From contig NZ_VANV01000008.1 of NCBI RefSeq assembly GCF_022496765.1, positions 124,001-188,000 of the forward strand: a stretch of 64,000 nucleotides of DNA, written 5' to 3'. The stretch's first letter is position 1. Each line of letters starts with the position of its first letter. A program made the position numbers and the translations under genes. Source of the stretch: Acidaminobacter sp. JC074 (GTDB taxonomy: Bacteria; Bacillota; Clostridia; Peptostreptococcales; Acidaminobacteraceae). Positions 18,309-28,000 of the stretch are shown here, one piece after another. The notes under the pieces were generated by a model that worked only from the letters and a program-made list of their open reading frames with translations, had not been told where the DNA came from and did no database searches.

Positions 18309-19892
18309 ATGAAAAAGAAAGTATTATTACTAGTGGTATTAATCTTGTCTCTATCATTAGCATTCATGGGATGTTCAGGTTCTGATGATAGCGGTAATAC
18401 AGGTGGAGATACTGCAGCTGCAACAGACAATGTTAAAGCTGGTCCTGCAATCGATAAAGATACAGTTGTAATCGCAACAGCTGACGAAACACCATCTTTA
18501 TCTGCAGCTGGTCACAACGCAGTTGCTGGTGACTATGTAAATCAATTAACTTACAATGGTTTATTCCGTTTAGATAATGATTTAAACCCTATTCCAGATT
18601 TAGTAGAAAGCTATGTAGTTGAAAAAGACGAAAATGGCGAAGACTCAATTTGGGTAATGACTTTACATGAAGGTATCAAGTTCCATGATGGTACTGATAT
18701 GACATCTGATGACGTAGTTGCTACATTATTTGATGTTAAAGAGAAGCCAGAAGTTCGTACTTACACTAATTCAGTAGTTAACGTTGAGAAGGTTGATGAT
18801 TTAACTTTCAAGATCTTTACTGATGGCGCTTCTTCAGCTTTACTATATGACTTATGTCACCATGGTAACTACATCAGACCTTCTGAATTAATCGAATCAG
18901 GTAATGATTTCAACGCTAACCCAATCGGTTCTGGTCCTTACAAATTTGTAGAGTGGACTAGAGGTGAGCAAATCACTTTTGAAGCATTCGCTGATTACTT
19001 TGACAAAGATAGAGCACCATCTATCAAGAACATCGTATGGAAGATCATCCCTGAGGGCGCTTCTAGAACAATCGCATTAGAGTCTGGCGAAATCGATTAT
19101 ATCATCGAATTAGATTCAACTTCTTTAGCAAGTCTTAAAGCTAACGAGAACGTAGCAGTAATGGAAATCCCATCTGTTTCTCACTCTTGGTTAACAGTTA
19201 ACAACGAAGTGGTACCATTTGATAATGTAAATGTAAGAAAAGCTATTTCATCTGCTATCAACAGAGCTGACGTTATCACAGTTGCACTTAACGATGCTGG
19301 TATCGCTGCTACTGGTCAAACACCAGAAGGTTTATTAGGTTTCTCAGCTGAAGGTTTTGATAACTACGATTTAGAAGCTGCTAAAGCTTATATGGCTGAG
19401 TGGGGTGGAGATCCTTCTACAATCACACTTGAGATCATCTGTTCAAATGATACTAAGAGAAGAGCTGCAGAAGTTATTCAAGCTAACTTAAAAGAAATCG
19501 GTATTGAAACGACTTTAGCTACAATGGACTTAGCAACTTACTTATCTGAAACAGCAGCTGGTAACTTCACAGGCTTCATCGGTGGTTACACAACTAATGA
19601 TATGGTTTCATTCTTAAAGGGTGTATATCACTCAGAGAACATCAATGCTTCTAACAAGACTAGAACTGCTAACGATGAGCTTGACGCTTTAATCGAAGAA
19701 GCTTCTAAGACTGTAGATCAAGAAGCTCGTAGAGCTATCTTAGAAAAAGCATCTAAAATCTTAAATGCTGAAGCTTACCAAATGCCTTTATACCAAAGTT
19801 ACAGAGTATCTGCTCATAAAGCAAACTTAGAAAATACTTTTATAACTGCAGGTGGTTCATTCAGAGTTACAGAGTGGAGTTGGAAAGAGTAA
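18309..19892 (+). CDS. peptide ABC transporter substrate-binding lipoprotein (SBP_bac_5)
   Basis: This 527-residue protein has a signal peptide with the lipobox-like FMGC at Cys22, followed by a Ser/Gly/Thr linker. It is then a family 5 extracellular solute-binding protein of the OppA/DppA type (for example GIKFHDGTDMTSDDVV, GSGPYKFVEWTRGEQITFE, VNVRKAISSAINRADVI). It captures oligopeptides or similar solutes for the permease encoded downstream. Codon choice is more regular than in surrounding genes, consistent with high expression. A strong terminator follows and probably sets the gene above the permease genes in expression. Confidence 0.92.
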   Translation: MKKKVLLLVVLILSLSLAFMGCSGSDDSGNTGGDTAAATDNVKAGPAIDKDTVVIATADETPSLSAAGHNAVAGDYVNQLTYNGLFRLDNDLNPIPDLVESYVVEKDENGEDSIWVMTLHEGIKFHDGTDMTSDDVVATLFDVKEKPEVRTYTNSVVNVEKVDDLTFKIFTDGASSALLYDLCHHGNYIRPSELIESGNDFNANPIGSGPYKFVEWTRGEQITFEAFADYFDKDRAPSIKNIVWKIIPEGASRTIALESGEIDYIIELDSTSLASLKANENVAVMEIPSVSHSWLTVNNEVVPFDNVNVRKAISSAINRADVITVALNDAGIAATGQTPEGLLGFSAEGFDNYDLEAAKAYMAEWGGDPSTITLEIICSNDTKRRAAEVIQANLKEIGIETTLATMDLATYLSETAAGNFTGFIGGYTTNDMVSFLKGVYHSENINASNKTRTANDELDALIEEASKTVDQEARRAILEKASKILNAEAYQMPLYQSYRVSAHKANLENTFITAGGSFRVTEWSWKE

Positions 19893-19907
19893 TAGAATTA
19901 CAGTAAA

Positions 19908-19945
19908 TGCTATTTCATCAATTCTTATTGGTGAAATAGCTTTTT
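19908..19945 (+). terminator. strong terminator between binding protein and permease genes
   Basis: Stem GCTATTTCATCAAT (19908-19921), loop TCTT, stem ATTGGTGAAATAGC (19926-19939), then six T. It lies inside the transporter locus, so read-through or a second promoter (possible TATACT near 20040) is needed for the permease genes. Confidence 0.9.
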
Positions 19946-20104
19946 TGAGATAGTTGAGTGACATCATGTGTTATAAGTTTCTTATAGACATTAGAGTGAG
20001 TTCTCGATCATGAGATATAAATGTTTATCATCTATATTTTATACTAAGAGAAGTTGTTATTTAACTGTAAAAACAACAGCAATGTTGGAAAATTAGGAGG
20101 ATTT

Positions 20105-21031
20105 ATGTGGAAATACATAATTAGACGTTTTATATCGCTTATTCCCGTTATTATCGGGGTTACTTTTATAGTTTTCATGATAATGAATATGGCACCTGGT
20201 GATCCTGCTAAGTCAATTCTCGGAGAACAAGCAAGTCCTGAAGCTATTGAAGAATTAAGAGAAGAACTAGGATTAAATGATCATGTTTTGATTCAGTATA
20301 AAAATTACTTCTTTAACTTGTTAAAAGGAGATATGGGGACTTCTTACAAGACTAAGGTAGGTGTTGGTGAAGAGATTGCATCTAGACTGCCAACGACAGT
20401 AAGATTGGCAATCATAGCAATTACAATTGCAGTAGTCTTCTCAATTCCATTAGGAATTTTAGCTGCTGTTAAGCAAAATACATTAATCGATAGTTTAACC
20501 ATGTTTGTAGCCTTATTAGGTGTATCTATACCGGTATTCTGGCTAGGACTTATGTTCTTATTATTCTTCTCATTAAGATTAGGTTGGTTCCCGGTATCGG
20601 GTGCTGCAAGTTTAAAGTCATTCGTACTACCTGGTTTTACATTGGGATTCTTATCTATGGCGGCTATCGCAAGAGTTACACGTTCATCTATGCTTGAGGT
20701 AATCCGTCAAGATTACATAAGAACAGCTAGATCTAAGGGTGTGCCTTATAATACAATTATTAGAAAACATGCACTTAGAAATGCTTTGATACCGACAATC
20801 ACAGTTGCTGGTCTTCAAATCGGTTCATTATTAGGTGGTTCTGTACTGACAGAGACAGTTTTTGGTCTTCCAGGCATTGGTAGATTAATGATTCAGTCTA
20901 TTCAAGGTAGAGATATCCCTATGGTATTAGGATGTATTATCGTATTTACGATCATGTTCTCAATTGTAAACTTAATCGTAGATATTATTTATGCATTCGT
21001 TGACCCTAGAATTAGAAACCAGTATTCATAA
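20105..21031 (+). CDS. peptide ABC transporter permease (DppB/OppB type)
   Basis: This 308-residue protein with six membrane helices carries the DppB hallmarks IIRRFISLIPVIIGVTFIVF at the N-terminus and the EAA loop RTARSKGVPYNTIIRKHALRN, which contacts the ATPases. ATG 20105 has TAGGAGGA directly upstream; a longer in-frame version from 20054 has no site. It pairs with the permease gene starting 11 bases downstream to form the inner-membrane channel for peptides. Confidence 0.93.
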   Translation: MWKYIIRRFISLIPVIIGVTFIVFMIMNMAPGDPAKSILGEQASPEAIEELREELGLNDHVLIQYKNYFFNLLKGDMGTSYKTKVGVGEEIASRLPTTVRLAIIAITIAVVFSIPLGILAAVKQNTLIDSLTMFVALLGVSIPVFWLGLMFLLFFSLRLGWFPVSGAASLKSFVLPGFTLGFLSMAAIARVTRSSMLEVIRQDYIRTARSKGVPYNTIIRKHALRNALIPTITVAGLQIGSLLGGSVLTETVFGLPGIGRLMIQSIQGRDIPMVLGCIIVFTIMFSIVNLIVDIIYAFVDPRIRNQYS

Positions 21032-21042
21032 GGAGGCTATCA

Positions 21043-21942
21043 ATGAGTGATAATAAAAACACTGTAAAAGGTGTAGATCTTAAAAAGAAATATAAGAAGC
21101 AGGGACCCTCAAAAGAAATATGGGGTAGGCTTAGAAAAAATAAAGGTGCAGTAGTAGGTTTTGTCATTATTTCAGCCATCATTTTGATGTCGATATTATC
21201 TGGTTTTATTTATGATTATGAAACAGAAATCATCAATCAAAATATTCAAGAGAGACTTCAATCGCCATCTGCTGAGCACTGGTTTGGTACAGATGAGTTA
21301 GGTAGAGATATCTTCGCTAGAATCGTTTACGGTTCAAGAACATCTTTATCAATTGGTTTTGTTACAGTAGCCTTTGCCTTAGTGGTAGGTGGTACATTTG
21401 GTGCAATCGCAGGTTACTTTGGTGGTCGTATAGACAATATCATCATGAGACTGATGGATATTTTCTTAGCCATTCCAGGTACCTTATTTGCCATTACAAT
21501 TGTAGCGGCTCTTGGTACATCAACCATTAACCTTGTTATTGCCTTATCTATATCTTCAGTACCTAGATTTGCAAGAATCCTTCGTTCTTCTGTAATGGTA
21601 GTTAGAGACGTAGAGTTTATTGAAGCGGCTAAGGCCATTGGTGCCAACAACTGGAGAATCATAACTCAACATGTTATCCCTAATTCTTTAGCACCAGTCA
21701 TCGTTCAGACGACTTTAACTGTTGCAACGATTATCTTAACAATTGCAGGTCTTTCATTCTTAGGTCTTGGTGTATCAGCACCACAACCAGAGTGGGGCGC
21801 TATGTTATCATCTGCTAGAACCTATATGAGAGAGTATGCTTATATGACGCTATTCCCAGGTCTTGCAATCATGATAACAATCTTGTCATTGAATCTACTA
21901 GGTGATGGTCTAAGAGACGCACTAGATCCAAGACTGAAGTAA
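21043..21942 (+). CDS. peptide ABC transporter permease (DppC/OppC type)
   Basis: This 299-residue protein has an N-terminal cytoplasmic segment, a first helix at about 38-58, then the DppC signature HWFGTDELGRDIFARIVYGS and the EAA loop EAAKAIGANNWRIITQHVIPN. It ends LGDGLRDALDPRLK, the standard family terminus. AAGGAGG precedes the ATG. It is the second membrane subunit of the same transporter. Confidence 0.93.
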   Translation: MSDNKNTVKGVDLKKKYKKQGPSKEIWGRLRKNKGAVVGFVIISAIILMSILSGFIYDYETEIINQNIQERLQSPSAEHWFGTDELGRDIFARIVYGSRTSLSIGFVTVAFALVVGGTFGAIAGYFGGRIDNIIMRLMDIFLAIPGTLFAITIVAALGTSTINLVIALSISSVPRFARILRSSVMVVRDVEFIEAAKAIGANNWRIITQHVIPNSLAPVIVQTTLTVATIILTIAGLSFLGLGVSAPQPEWGAMLSSARTYMREYAYMTLFPGLAIMITILSLNLLGDGLRDALDPRLK

Positions 21943-21952
21943 GGGAGGACAC

Positions 21953-22957
21953 ATGGAAAAGGATTTAATTTTAAGTATAGAAGATTTAAAAGTTGAATAC
22001 CGAACTGATGACGGTGTGGTAAACGCTGTAAACGGTTTGGATTTAGTTATAGAAAAAGGTCAGACACATGGTCTTGTTGGAGAGACGGGTGCTGGTAAAA
22101 CAACAACGGCACTTTCAGTTTTAGACCTTATTCAATCACCACCTGGGGTTATTGTTGGTGGTGAGATCAAGTTAGATGGTCAATCTATCAGGGGTCTTAA
22201 AGACAGAGACATGGAAAAAATCAGAGGTGGCGAAGTATCGATGATCTTCCAGGATCCGATGACTTCTTTAAACCCGGTAATGACCATTGAAGACCAGATA
22301 GCAGAGGTTATCAGATATCACCAACCAGGTGATTACAAAGATGCCATCGCAAAAACACATGAGATGTTAACAATGGTTGGTCTACCACCAAGAAGGGGTA
22401 AGGAATATCCTCACCAGTTCTCAGGTGGTATGAAGCAGAGAGTTGTTATCGCCATGGCGCTTGCATGTAGACCTAAGCTTTTATTAGCAGATGAGCCGAC
22501 TACTGCTCTTGATGTAACCATTCAAGCCCAAGTACTTGAGCTTATGAAGGAACTTAAAGAAAAGTACGGTACATCTATGATGATGATCACACATGACTTA
22601 GGCGTTGTAGCTGAAGTATGTGACAAGGTATCGGTTATTTATTCTGGTCGTGTTATAGAGCATGGTAACTTAGAAGATGTCTTTGACTTTACAAGACATC
22701 CATACACTGAAGGATTATTTAACTCACTGCCTAATCTACAAAACAGAACAGCTGAGTTAAAGCCGATCAAAGGTTTGATGCCTGATCCTACAGACCTACC
22801 ATCTGGATGTCCATTCCATCCTAGATGTGATTATGCAATGGATATATGTTCAAAGGAACATCCTCCAAAAGTATTTAGAAATGACGAGCACTTTGTTGAA
22901 TGTCATCTTTATACGAATAACGACATTAAAAAAGGAGGGGTTATAAATCGTGGATAA
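21953..22957 (+). CDS. peptide ABC transporter ATP-binding protein (DppD/OppD type)
   Basis: This 334-residue ATPase shows Walker A GETGAGKT (43-50), signature FSGGMKQR, Walker B LLLADEPTTALD and a C-terminal oligopeptide-transporter domain with the cysteine cluster CPFHPRCDYAMDIC, which binds an iron-sulfur cluster or metal in related proteins. It ends inside the next gene with an eight-base overlap. Confidence 0.93.
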   Translation: MEKDLILSIEDLKVEYRTDDGVVNAVNGLDLVIEKGQTHGLVGETGAGKTTTALSVLDLIQSPPGVIVGGEIKLDGQSIRGLKDRDMEKIRGGEVSMIFQDPMTSLNPVMTIEDQIAEVIRYHQPGDYKDAIAKTHEMLTMVGLPPRRGKEYPHQFSGGMKQRVVIAMALACRPKLLLADEPTTALDVTIQAQVLELMKELKEKYGTSMMMITHDLGVVAEVCDKVSVIYSGRVIEHGNLEDVFDFTRHPYTEGLFNSLPNLQNRTAELKPIKGLMPDPTDLPSGCPFHPRCDYAMDICSKEHPPKVFRNDEHFVECHLYTNNDIKKGGVINRG

Positions 22958-23936
22958 GCCAATCATTGAAGTAAAAGGTTTAAAAAAATATTTTAAAACA
23001 CCTCACGGTATGTTACATGCCGTTGACAATATTGATTTTGAGATTCAAAGAGGTAAAACATTAGGTCTTGTTGGTGAGTCTGGATGTGGTAAATCGACAA
23101 CTGGTCGTACCATTTTAAGATTATTAGAACCAACAGATGGACAAGTTCTTTTTGAAGGTGAAGATATAGCAGATCTTTCTAAAAAGGAGATGGAAAAGAA
23201 AAGAGAAAACTTACAGATCATCTTCCAGGATCCATTCTCTTCACTTAATCCTAGAAAGACCGTCAGTCAGACTATTATGGAGCCTATGATCATTCACAAG
23301 CTTTACAAGACGAAAGCTGAAATGATGGAAAAGGTTCTTGAAATTATGGAAATCGTAGGCTTGGCTGAGCGTCTTGTTAATACATATCCTCATGAACTTG
23401 ATGGTGGTAGAAGACAGCGTATCGGTGTTGCTAGAGCACTAGCACTTAATCCAAAGTTTATTGTATGTGACGAGCCAGTATCAGCACTGGATGTATCTAT
23501 TCAGGCACAGATTCTTAACTTGATGAAAAAGCTTCAAAAAGAGTTAGGTTTAACATACTTGTTTATCACACATGATTTATCTGTAGTCAACCACTTCTCA
23601 GATGAGATTGCAGTTATGTACTTAGGTAAGATTGTTGAAAGAGCGCCATCAGAAGAGCTATTTGCTAATCCGATGCATCCATATACAACAGCTTTACTTT
23701 CTGCTATTCCTGTACCAGATATACACTATAAATCAGAACGTGTTATCTTAAAAGGTGAAATCACATCGCCAATCGAACCTAAAAAGGTTTGTAGATTTGC
23801 AAACAGATGTGAATATGCATCAGAAAAATGTCATACAACTGAACCTGAGCTAGTAGAAATCACTGAAGGACACTATGTATCATGTTTCCTAGAAGTGGTA
23901 GAAGCTGCTAAGGCAAAAAAAGCACAAGAAGCATAA
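22950..23936 (+). CDS. peptide ABC transporter ATP-binding protein (DppF/OppF type)
   Basis: This 328-residue ATPase starts at GTG 22950 with AAAAGGAGGGG upstream, overlapping the preceding ATPase gene by eight bases. It shows Walker A GESGCGKS, Walker B FIVCDEPVSALD, and a C-terminal cysteine cluster (CRFANRCEYASEKC). The ABC signature is LDGGRRQR instead of the usual LSGGQRQR: the serine is replaced by aspartate, so catalysis may be asymmetric, with the canonical site formed by the OppD partner's signature. Confidence 0.92.
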   Translation: MDKPIIEVKGLKKYFKTPHGMLHAVDNIDFEIQRGKTLGLVGESGCGKSTTGRTILRLLEPTDGQVLFEGEDIADLSKKEMEKKRENLQIIFQDPFSSLNPRKTVSQTIMEPMIIHKLYKTKAEMMEKVLEIMEIVGLAERLVNTYPHELDGGRRQRIGVARALALNPKFIVCDEPVSALDVSIQAQILNLMKKLQKELGLTYLFITHDLSVVNHFSDEIAVMYLGKIVERAPSEELFANPMHPYTTALLSAIPVPDIHYKSERVILKGEITSPIEPKKVCRFANRCEYASEKCHTTEPELVEITEGHYVSCFLEVVEAAKAKKAQEA

Positions 23937-23941
23937 ACAAA

Positions 23942-23980
23942 CGGCGTAGAAGTTATTTAACTTCTGCGCTGTTTTATTTT
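23942..23980 (+). terminator. intrinsic terminator of the peptide transporter operon
   Basis: Stem GCGTAGAAGTT (23944-23954), loop ATTT, stem AACTTCTGCGC (23959-23969, one G-T pair), then TGTTTTATTTT. Confidence 0.85.
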
Positions 23981-24004
23981 ACATGCAGGATAGAGAAATG
24001 ATAA

Positions 24005-24033
24005 TTGACATATAATGTAAAATTATGTATTAT
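24005..24033 (+). promoter_or_regulatory. consensus sigma-A promoter of repeat cassette A
   Basis: TTGACA (24005-24010), 17-base spacer, TATTAT (24028-24033). The same arrangement occurs at 40097-40125 (TTGATG) and 47062-47090 (TTGACA), upstream of the other cassettes. Confidence 0.85.
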
Positions 24034-24039
24034 ATATAC

Positions 24040-24162
24040 ATGCTATAGCAAATGGTGTTATTTAATTGCTAAGTGGTCTTTTTATTGCCATGTTAGGTCA
24101 ACTGGGACCTTAAATAGTTAAGTTCTCTAAGGCCTAAACATGGTGAACTGAAAGGAAGGATC
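24040..24162 (+). ncRNA. structured leader RNA, cassette A
   Basis: From the expected transcription start (about 24040) to the ATG, the leader folds as follows. A 5' hairpin is TAGCAA (24046-24051) with TTGCTA (24066-24071). A long stem P1 is CCATGTTAGGTC (24088-24099) with GGCCTAAACATGG (24131-24143). An inner hairpin is GGGA-C-CTTAA, loop ATAG, TTAAG-T-TCTC (24104-24127). The ribosome-binding site (GAAAGGAAGG) lies just after P1. Three copies in the window conserve this fold, with compensatory changes in P1. I do not recognise it as a known riboswitch class. Confidence 0.65.
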
Positions 24163-24414
24163 ATGAATGGGAAAAAACATGCTAGAATCAGTCTTGAAAT
24201 GATAATAATGCTATGTATTTTTGCTTTGTTGTTAATCGTTTTATCAATGCTTAAAGCTAATATACTAGCAGCATTACTTATCGTTTCAGTTATGATTGTT
24301 ATTTTAGCAAGACTTGGCTTTGAATCTAAAGTTAAGTTTGATGGTGATTCTGTTGAAGTAGAAACCTACAAAAACAGAAAAAACTCATCCGACCCTAACA
24401 AGCAAGATGAGTAA
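24163..24414 (+). CDS. 83-residue two-helix membrane protein, repeat cassette A
   Basis: The first ten residues are hydrophilic (MNGKKHARIS). Two hydrophobic helices follow (about 12-31 and 33-52), then a hydrophilic tail (ESKVKFDGDSVEVETYKN, then a polar Ser/Asn/Lys/Asp end). Two close paralogues of identical length lie at 40257 and 47222, each with the same promoter, leader and terminator. The function is unknown. The tail's conservation suggests it is the working part. Small membrane proteins with long leaders are often stress or envelope factors, but nothing in the sequence proves this. Confidence 0.8.
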   Translation: MNGKKHARISLEMIIMLCIFALLLIVLSMLKANILAALLIVSVMIVILARLGFESKVKFDGDSVEVETYKNRKNSSDPNKQDE

Positions 24415-24420
24415 CACCAC

Positions 24421-24457
24421 AAGGAAAGTCGTTTAATACGGCTTTTCTTGCTTTTAT
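24421..24457 (+). terminator. terminator of repeat cassette A
   Basis: Stem AAGGAAAGTCG (24421-24431), loop TTTAATA, stem CGGCTTTTCTT (24439-24449), then TGCTTTTATTAT. It is conserved in all cassette copies. Confidence 0.85.
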
Positions 24458-25010
24458 TATATACCAGATTTATCCTGTTTTCAACATTTAGATAGAAACT
24501 GTCATTTAGGAATCGTTCACACTGCTATGTATTATAAAATGAGCACCAGTGTCTAGGTTAAAAACATGTTGCTAAACAGTGAAATGTTATATTAAGATCA
24601 TATGTTTCAAGATGACGAGTGATATTGGAGAGATTCAAAATGCAATATATACAATTAGACTGAAGCTTATACTTAATTTTTATGGTAGTATATCTCTGAG
24701 TTAGATTCTAGATGTTAATTATTTTATTTACATATGTTTAAAAGAATAATATTCTTTGATTTTGACTATTCAATGATGAAATGGAAATCATCATGAGAAG
24801 TGATAAAGAGCTAAATTCTAGAGGATGGAGCAAACACATAAGGGAAAAAGATGATTTTATTTTAAGATATTTAATTTATGTAGTCAGTTATCGATTCTTT
24901 AGTAATTTTTTTTGATTATGCAACGTGCAAAGACATAATTGAAACCTTATTTTCCTAGTGTAAGAAACTAGATATATAGTATAATGTAAGGGTATGAGAA
25001 GGAGAAAAGA
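24458..25010. other. AT-rich intergenic region before the STAND gene
   Basis: No gene is recognised. A short palindrome AAAGAAT-AAT-ATTCTTT is present near 24738-24755. TATAAT at 24980-24985 is a likely -10 box for the gene at 25011, which has AAGGAG eight bases before its ATG. Confidence 0.4.
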
Positions 25011-28000
25011 ATGAAGTTTGATTTTGAATTGCCTTGTGATGAAAAACTTGAATTTACTGACAGAGAAGATGCAAGAGAATTGTTTTGGACTACGTATGAG
25101 CATATGCTTACAGAAATTAAAAATGGAAACAGTTCTTATCAGGTATTAGATTATTATGGTATAGGAGGTGTTGGCAAGTCTAGATTGCAACAGCATTTTA
25201 TGGGTGAACTAGATAAAAGAAAAGAAAGTGTTTATGTCCATCATGACCTTCAAGAAAGTAGTGATAGATTAACAGTAATGAGACTTTTGAGTAATCAGTT
25301 GAGAAAGCATGGTGTTAAGTTCTTATTTTATGACTATGCCCGTTATAGAAGAGCAGAGCTTATTGGCGATGGTGCTGAGTTAACAGAAAAACAAACTATT
25401 ATTGAGAGTAATCCATTTTTATCTGAAGTATTTGATATTTGTAGTTGTATCCCAGTTATCTCGGATATTACTGATCCTACTAAATACATCGTTGATGGTA
25501 TAGGAAAAATAAGACATCGATTTAATGAAAACAAAACTACTCTACAAAGAATTGATCATATGACTGTAGGTGAGTTATATGAGAGTTTACCTTTGTTTTT
25601 TGCCTTTGATATTTCAAAATCTATGGTCGAAATGAACAGGTTACTGCTTGTTTTTCTTGATACATATGAAGCTTTTGTCAATTATACTAGTTTGTTAGAT
25701 GATGCTCTCAGTAAAGATAAATGGCTTAGAGATGTTCGTTTTGGTTTGATTCCCAAAACTCAAAACATACTATGGGTTATTGGTGGGAGAAATGAACTTA
25801 GATGGCGTGATATGCATAGATACTGGGACGAGGAAGCACGTCTTAAAACTATGAATATAGGTGATCTCTCTGAGGAAGATACTTTTAAGTTGTTGGAAAG
25901 TAAAAAGATCACTAATGAAAAAATGAAGAAATTCATTTATGATTTGTCTAATGGAACACCTTTATACCTTGAATTATGTATAGATAACTATAAAGATTCT
26001 CTAACTATCAATAATAGAGAACCGAGTTTAGAAGAAGTTGGTGAAAACAAGGCTTCCCTAGTTGAACGTTATGTTATGTACAGAAATAATAACGAGAGAG
26101 AGCTCTTGCATATTTTAGCCAGTTTTGGTAGTTGGTCAATTGAGGAGTTAGAGACCTTTAAAAACAAGTTCTATCCTAATATTTCTGATATATCTTTAGA
26201 AAATATAATTTATCATTCTTATGTTACTAAGACTGAAGATGGTTTGTTTAAACTTCATGATACAGTCTTAGACGGTATCTTAGCAGATTATGAAGGTAAC
26301 ATAGAAAAAGTTAAAGAAAGAGTCTCTGAGTTTAGAATCGATAGGATGTCAGCTGTTTCTTCTGCCATTCCTGAAGAGCTTTCAGTTGATAGATTAATAA
26401 AATTAACCAGAAACAAAATGGTTGTTATTCAAGAGTTAGAGGATTTAGAGGAATACTATAATGAACTTAAAGATCATTTATTAGATTTAAGAAAAAAAAT
26501 GCAGTTTGCAGATAGTCTTTCTGTCCTTAAATTAATAATGAATAAGCTAGAAGTCGTTCATCCTAGATCTGTATTGGATGCAAAAATAAAGATTGCCTAT
26601 GCTAAGGATTTGCTAGACCTTGGGCAATATGATCAAATGATTTCATATGCACAAGAGGCTTATGAGATTATAAATGACTATGAGGATTCCTTAGAAGATA
26701 AGGCTTCTATTTATAATAGCTATGCTTGGATAATCAGCAAAAATGGTTTAAAAGAAAGAGCTTTAGAGATAGCAAAAAAAGCCTTAAAAATAAGGCTAGA
26801 ACTTCATGGTGAAGAAGATGAAAAAACTATCATATCTAAACATACTGTGGCTAGCCTTTTATCTGATAATAAGTATAATAAAGAAGCTATTAAGCTAAAT
26901 GAAGAAGTCTATGATTATAGATTAAATAATTATGGTCTTGAAGATGAAAAAACTTTGGCTACTATGAATAATTTGGCTATTTACTACAGTATTGATAATA
27001 AAAAAGATATGGCCTTCGACTTAACAGAAGAAGTGTACGCGATTAGAAAAAAGTTATATGGTGAAGACCATTTAAGTACACTATCTGCATTACACAACCT
27101 ATCTATTAGATATTCTGAAAATGGTCAAGAAGATAAAGCTTTAGAGTGTTCAAAGTATGTTATGGTCAAGCGATTAGAATTACTGGGTAAAAAACATCCT
27201 GAAACAATTAGAGCTATGTATACTTATGCGGCACGCTTGTTAAGTGATAAAAAGGTAGATGAGGCATTTAAGTTGTATTACGAGGTGATTGATTTAAGAA
27301 TAGAAGTGTTAGGTTCATCACATCCTCTGACACAAACCACATATTTTTTTATTAAGAGACAGCTGAAAAAATATTACGGTAGGGATCTTTCATTAGCCTT
27401 CGAGAATAAATATGATTATATAAACCAAGGAAATGATTATAGAGTTGAGTTATACAAAAAAGTTTTTGGATTAGAACATCAAGAAACCTTGAAAGCATTG
27501 AGGACACATGCATCTAAATTAATGAAAATAGGCAATATAGAAAAAGCCCGTCAAATATATGAAGATATCATAGATATCAATAAGAAATTAAATGATTCAA
27601 ATCATGAAGATGTTTTTGTAACACAAGAGGAGTATCTTTATAATATTTGGGAGTATACAAAACTAGAGGATGACTCCAAAGCTTACATAAACTTATTTAA
27701 AAAGATGGTTAAAGCTTTAGGTTCTCAAAGTAAAATTGTTTCTGACAATATTGAAAAGTATTCTAGGGTAAGTATGCAAAACAGCTATAAAGACTATCAT
27801 GAAGATAGGTATTTGATTTTTCAAGATATTTTAGGTGATACTCATGAAAAAACTATTGATGCATTTATCGAGTATTGTGGATCTCGATATGATGAAGAGT
27901 TGCTTATAAAAGTGAATCAGTTCGTTGAAAGACTCATGAAAAATAAACTCGAGATTAATCATAAGTTGATTAGTGCACAATACAATCTTTTAGATAGATT

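Noticed and set aside
24040-24162. Known riboswitch (c-di-GMP, M-box, guanidine, preQ1 types considered)
   Set aside because: Short matches such as CTAAACATGG or GTTAGGT recall pieces of known classes, but the conserved cores and helix order do not fit. Left as an unnamed structured leader.
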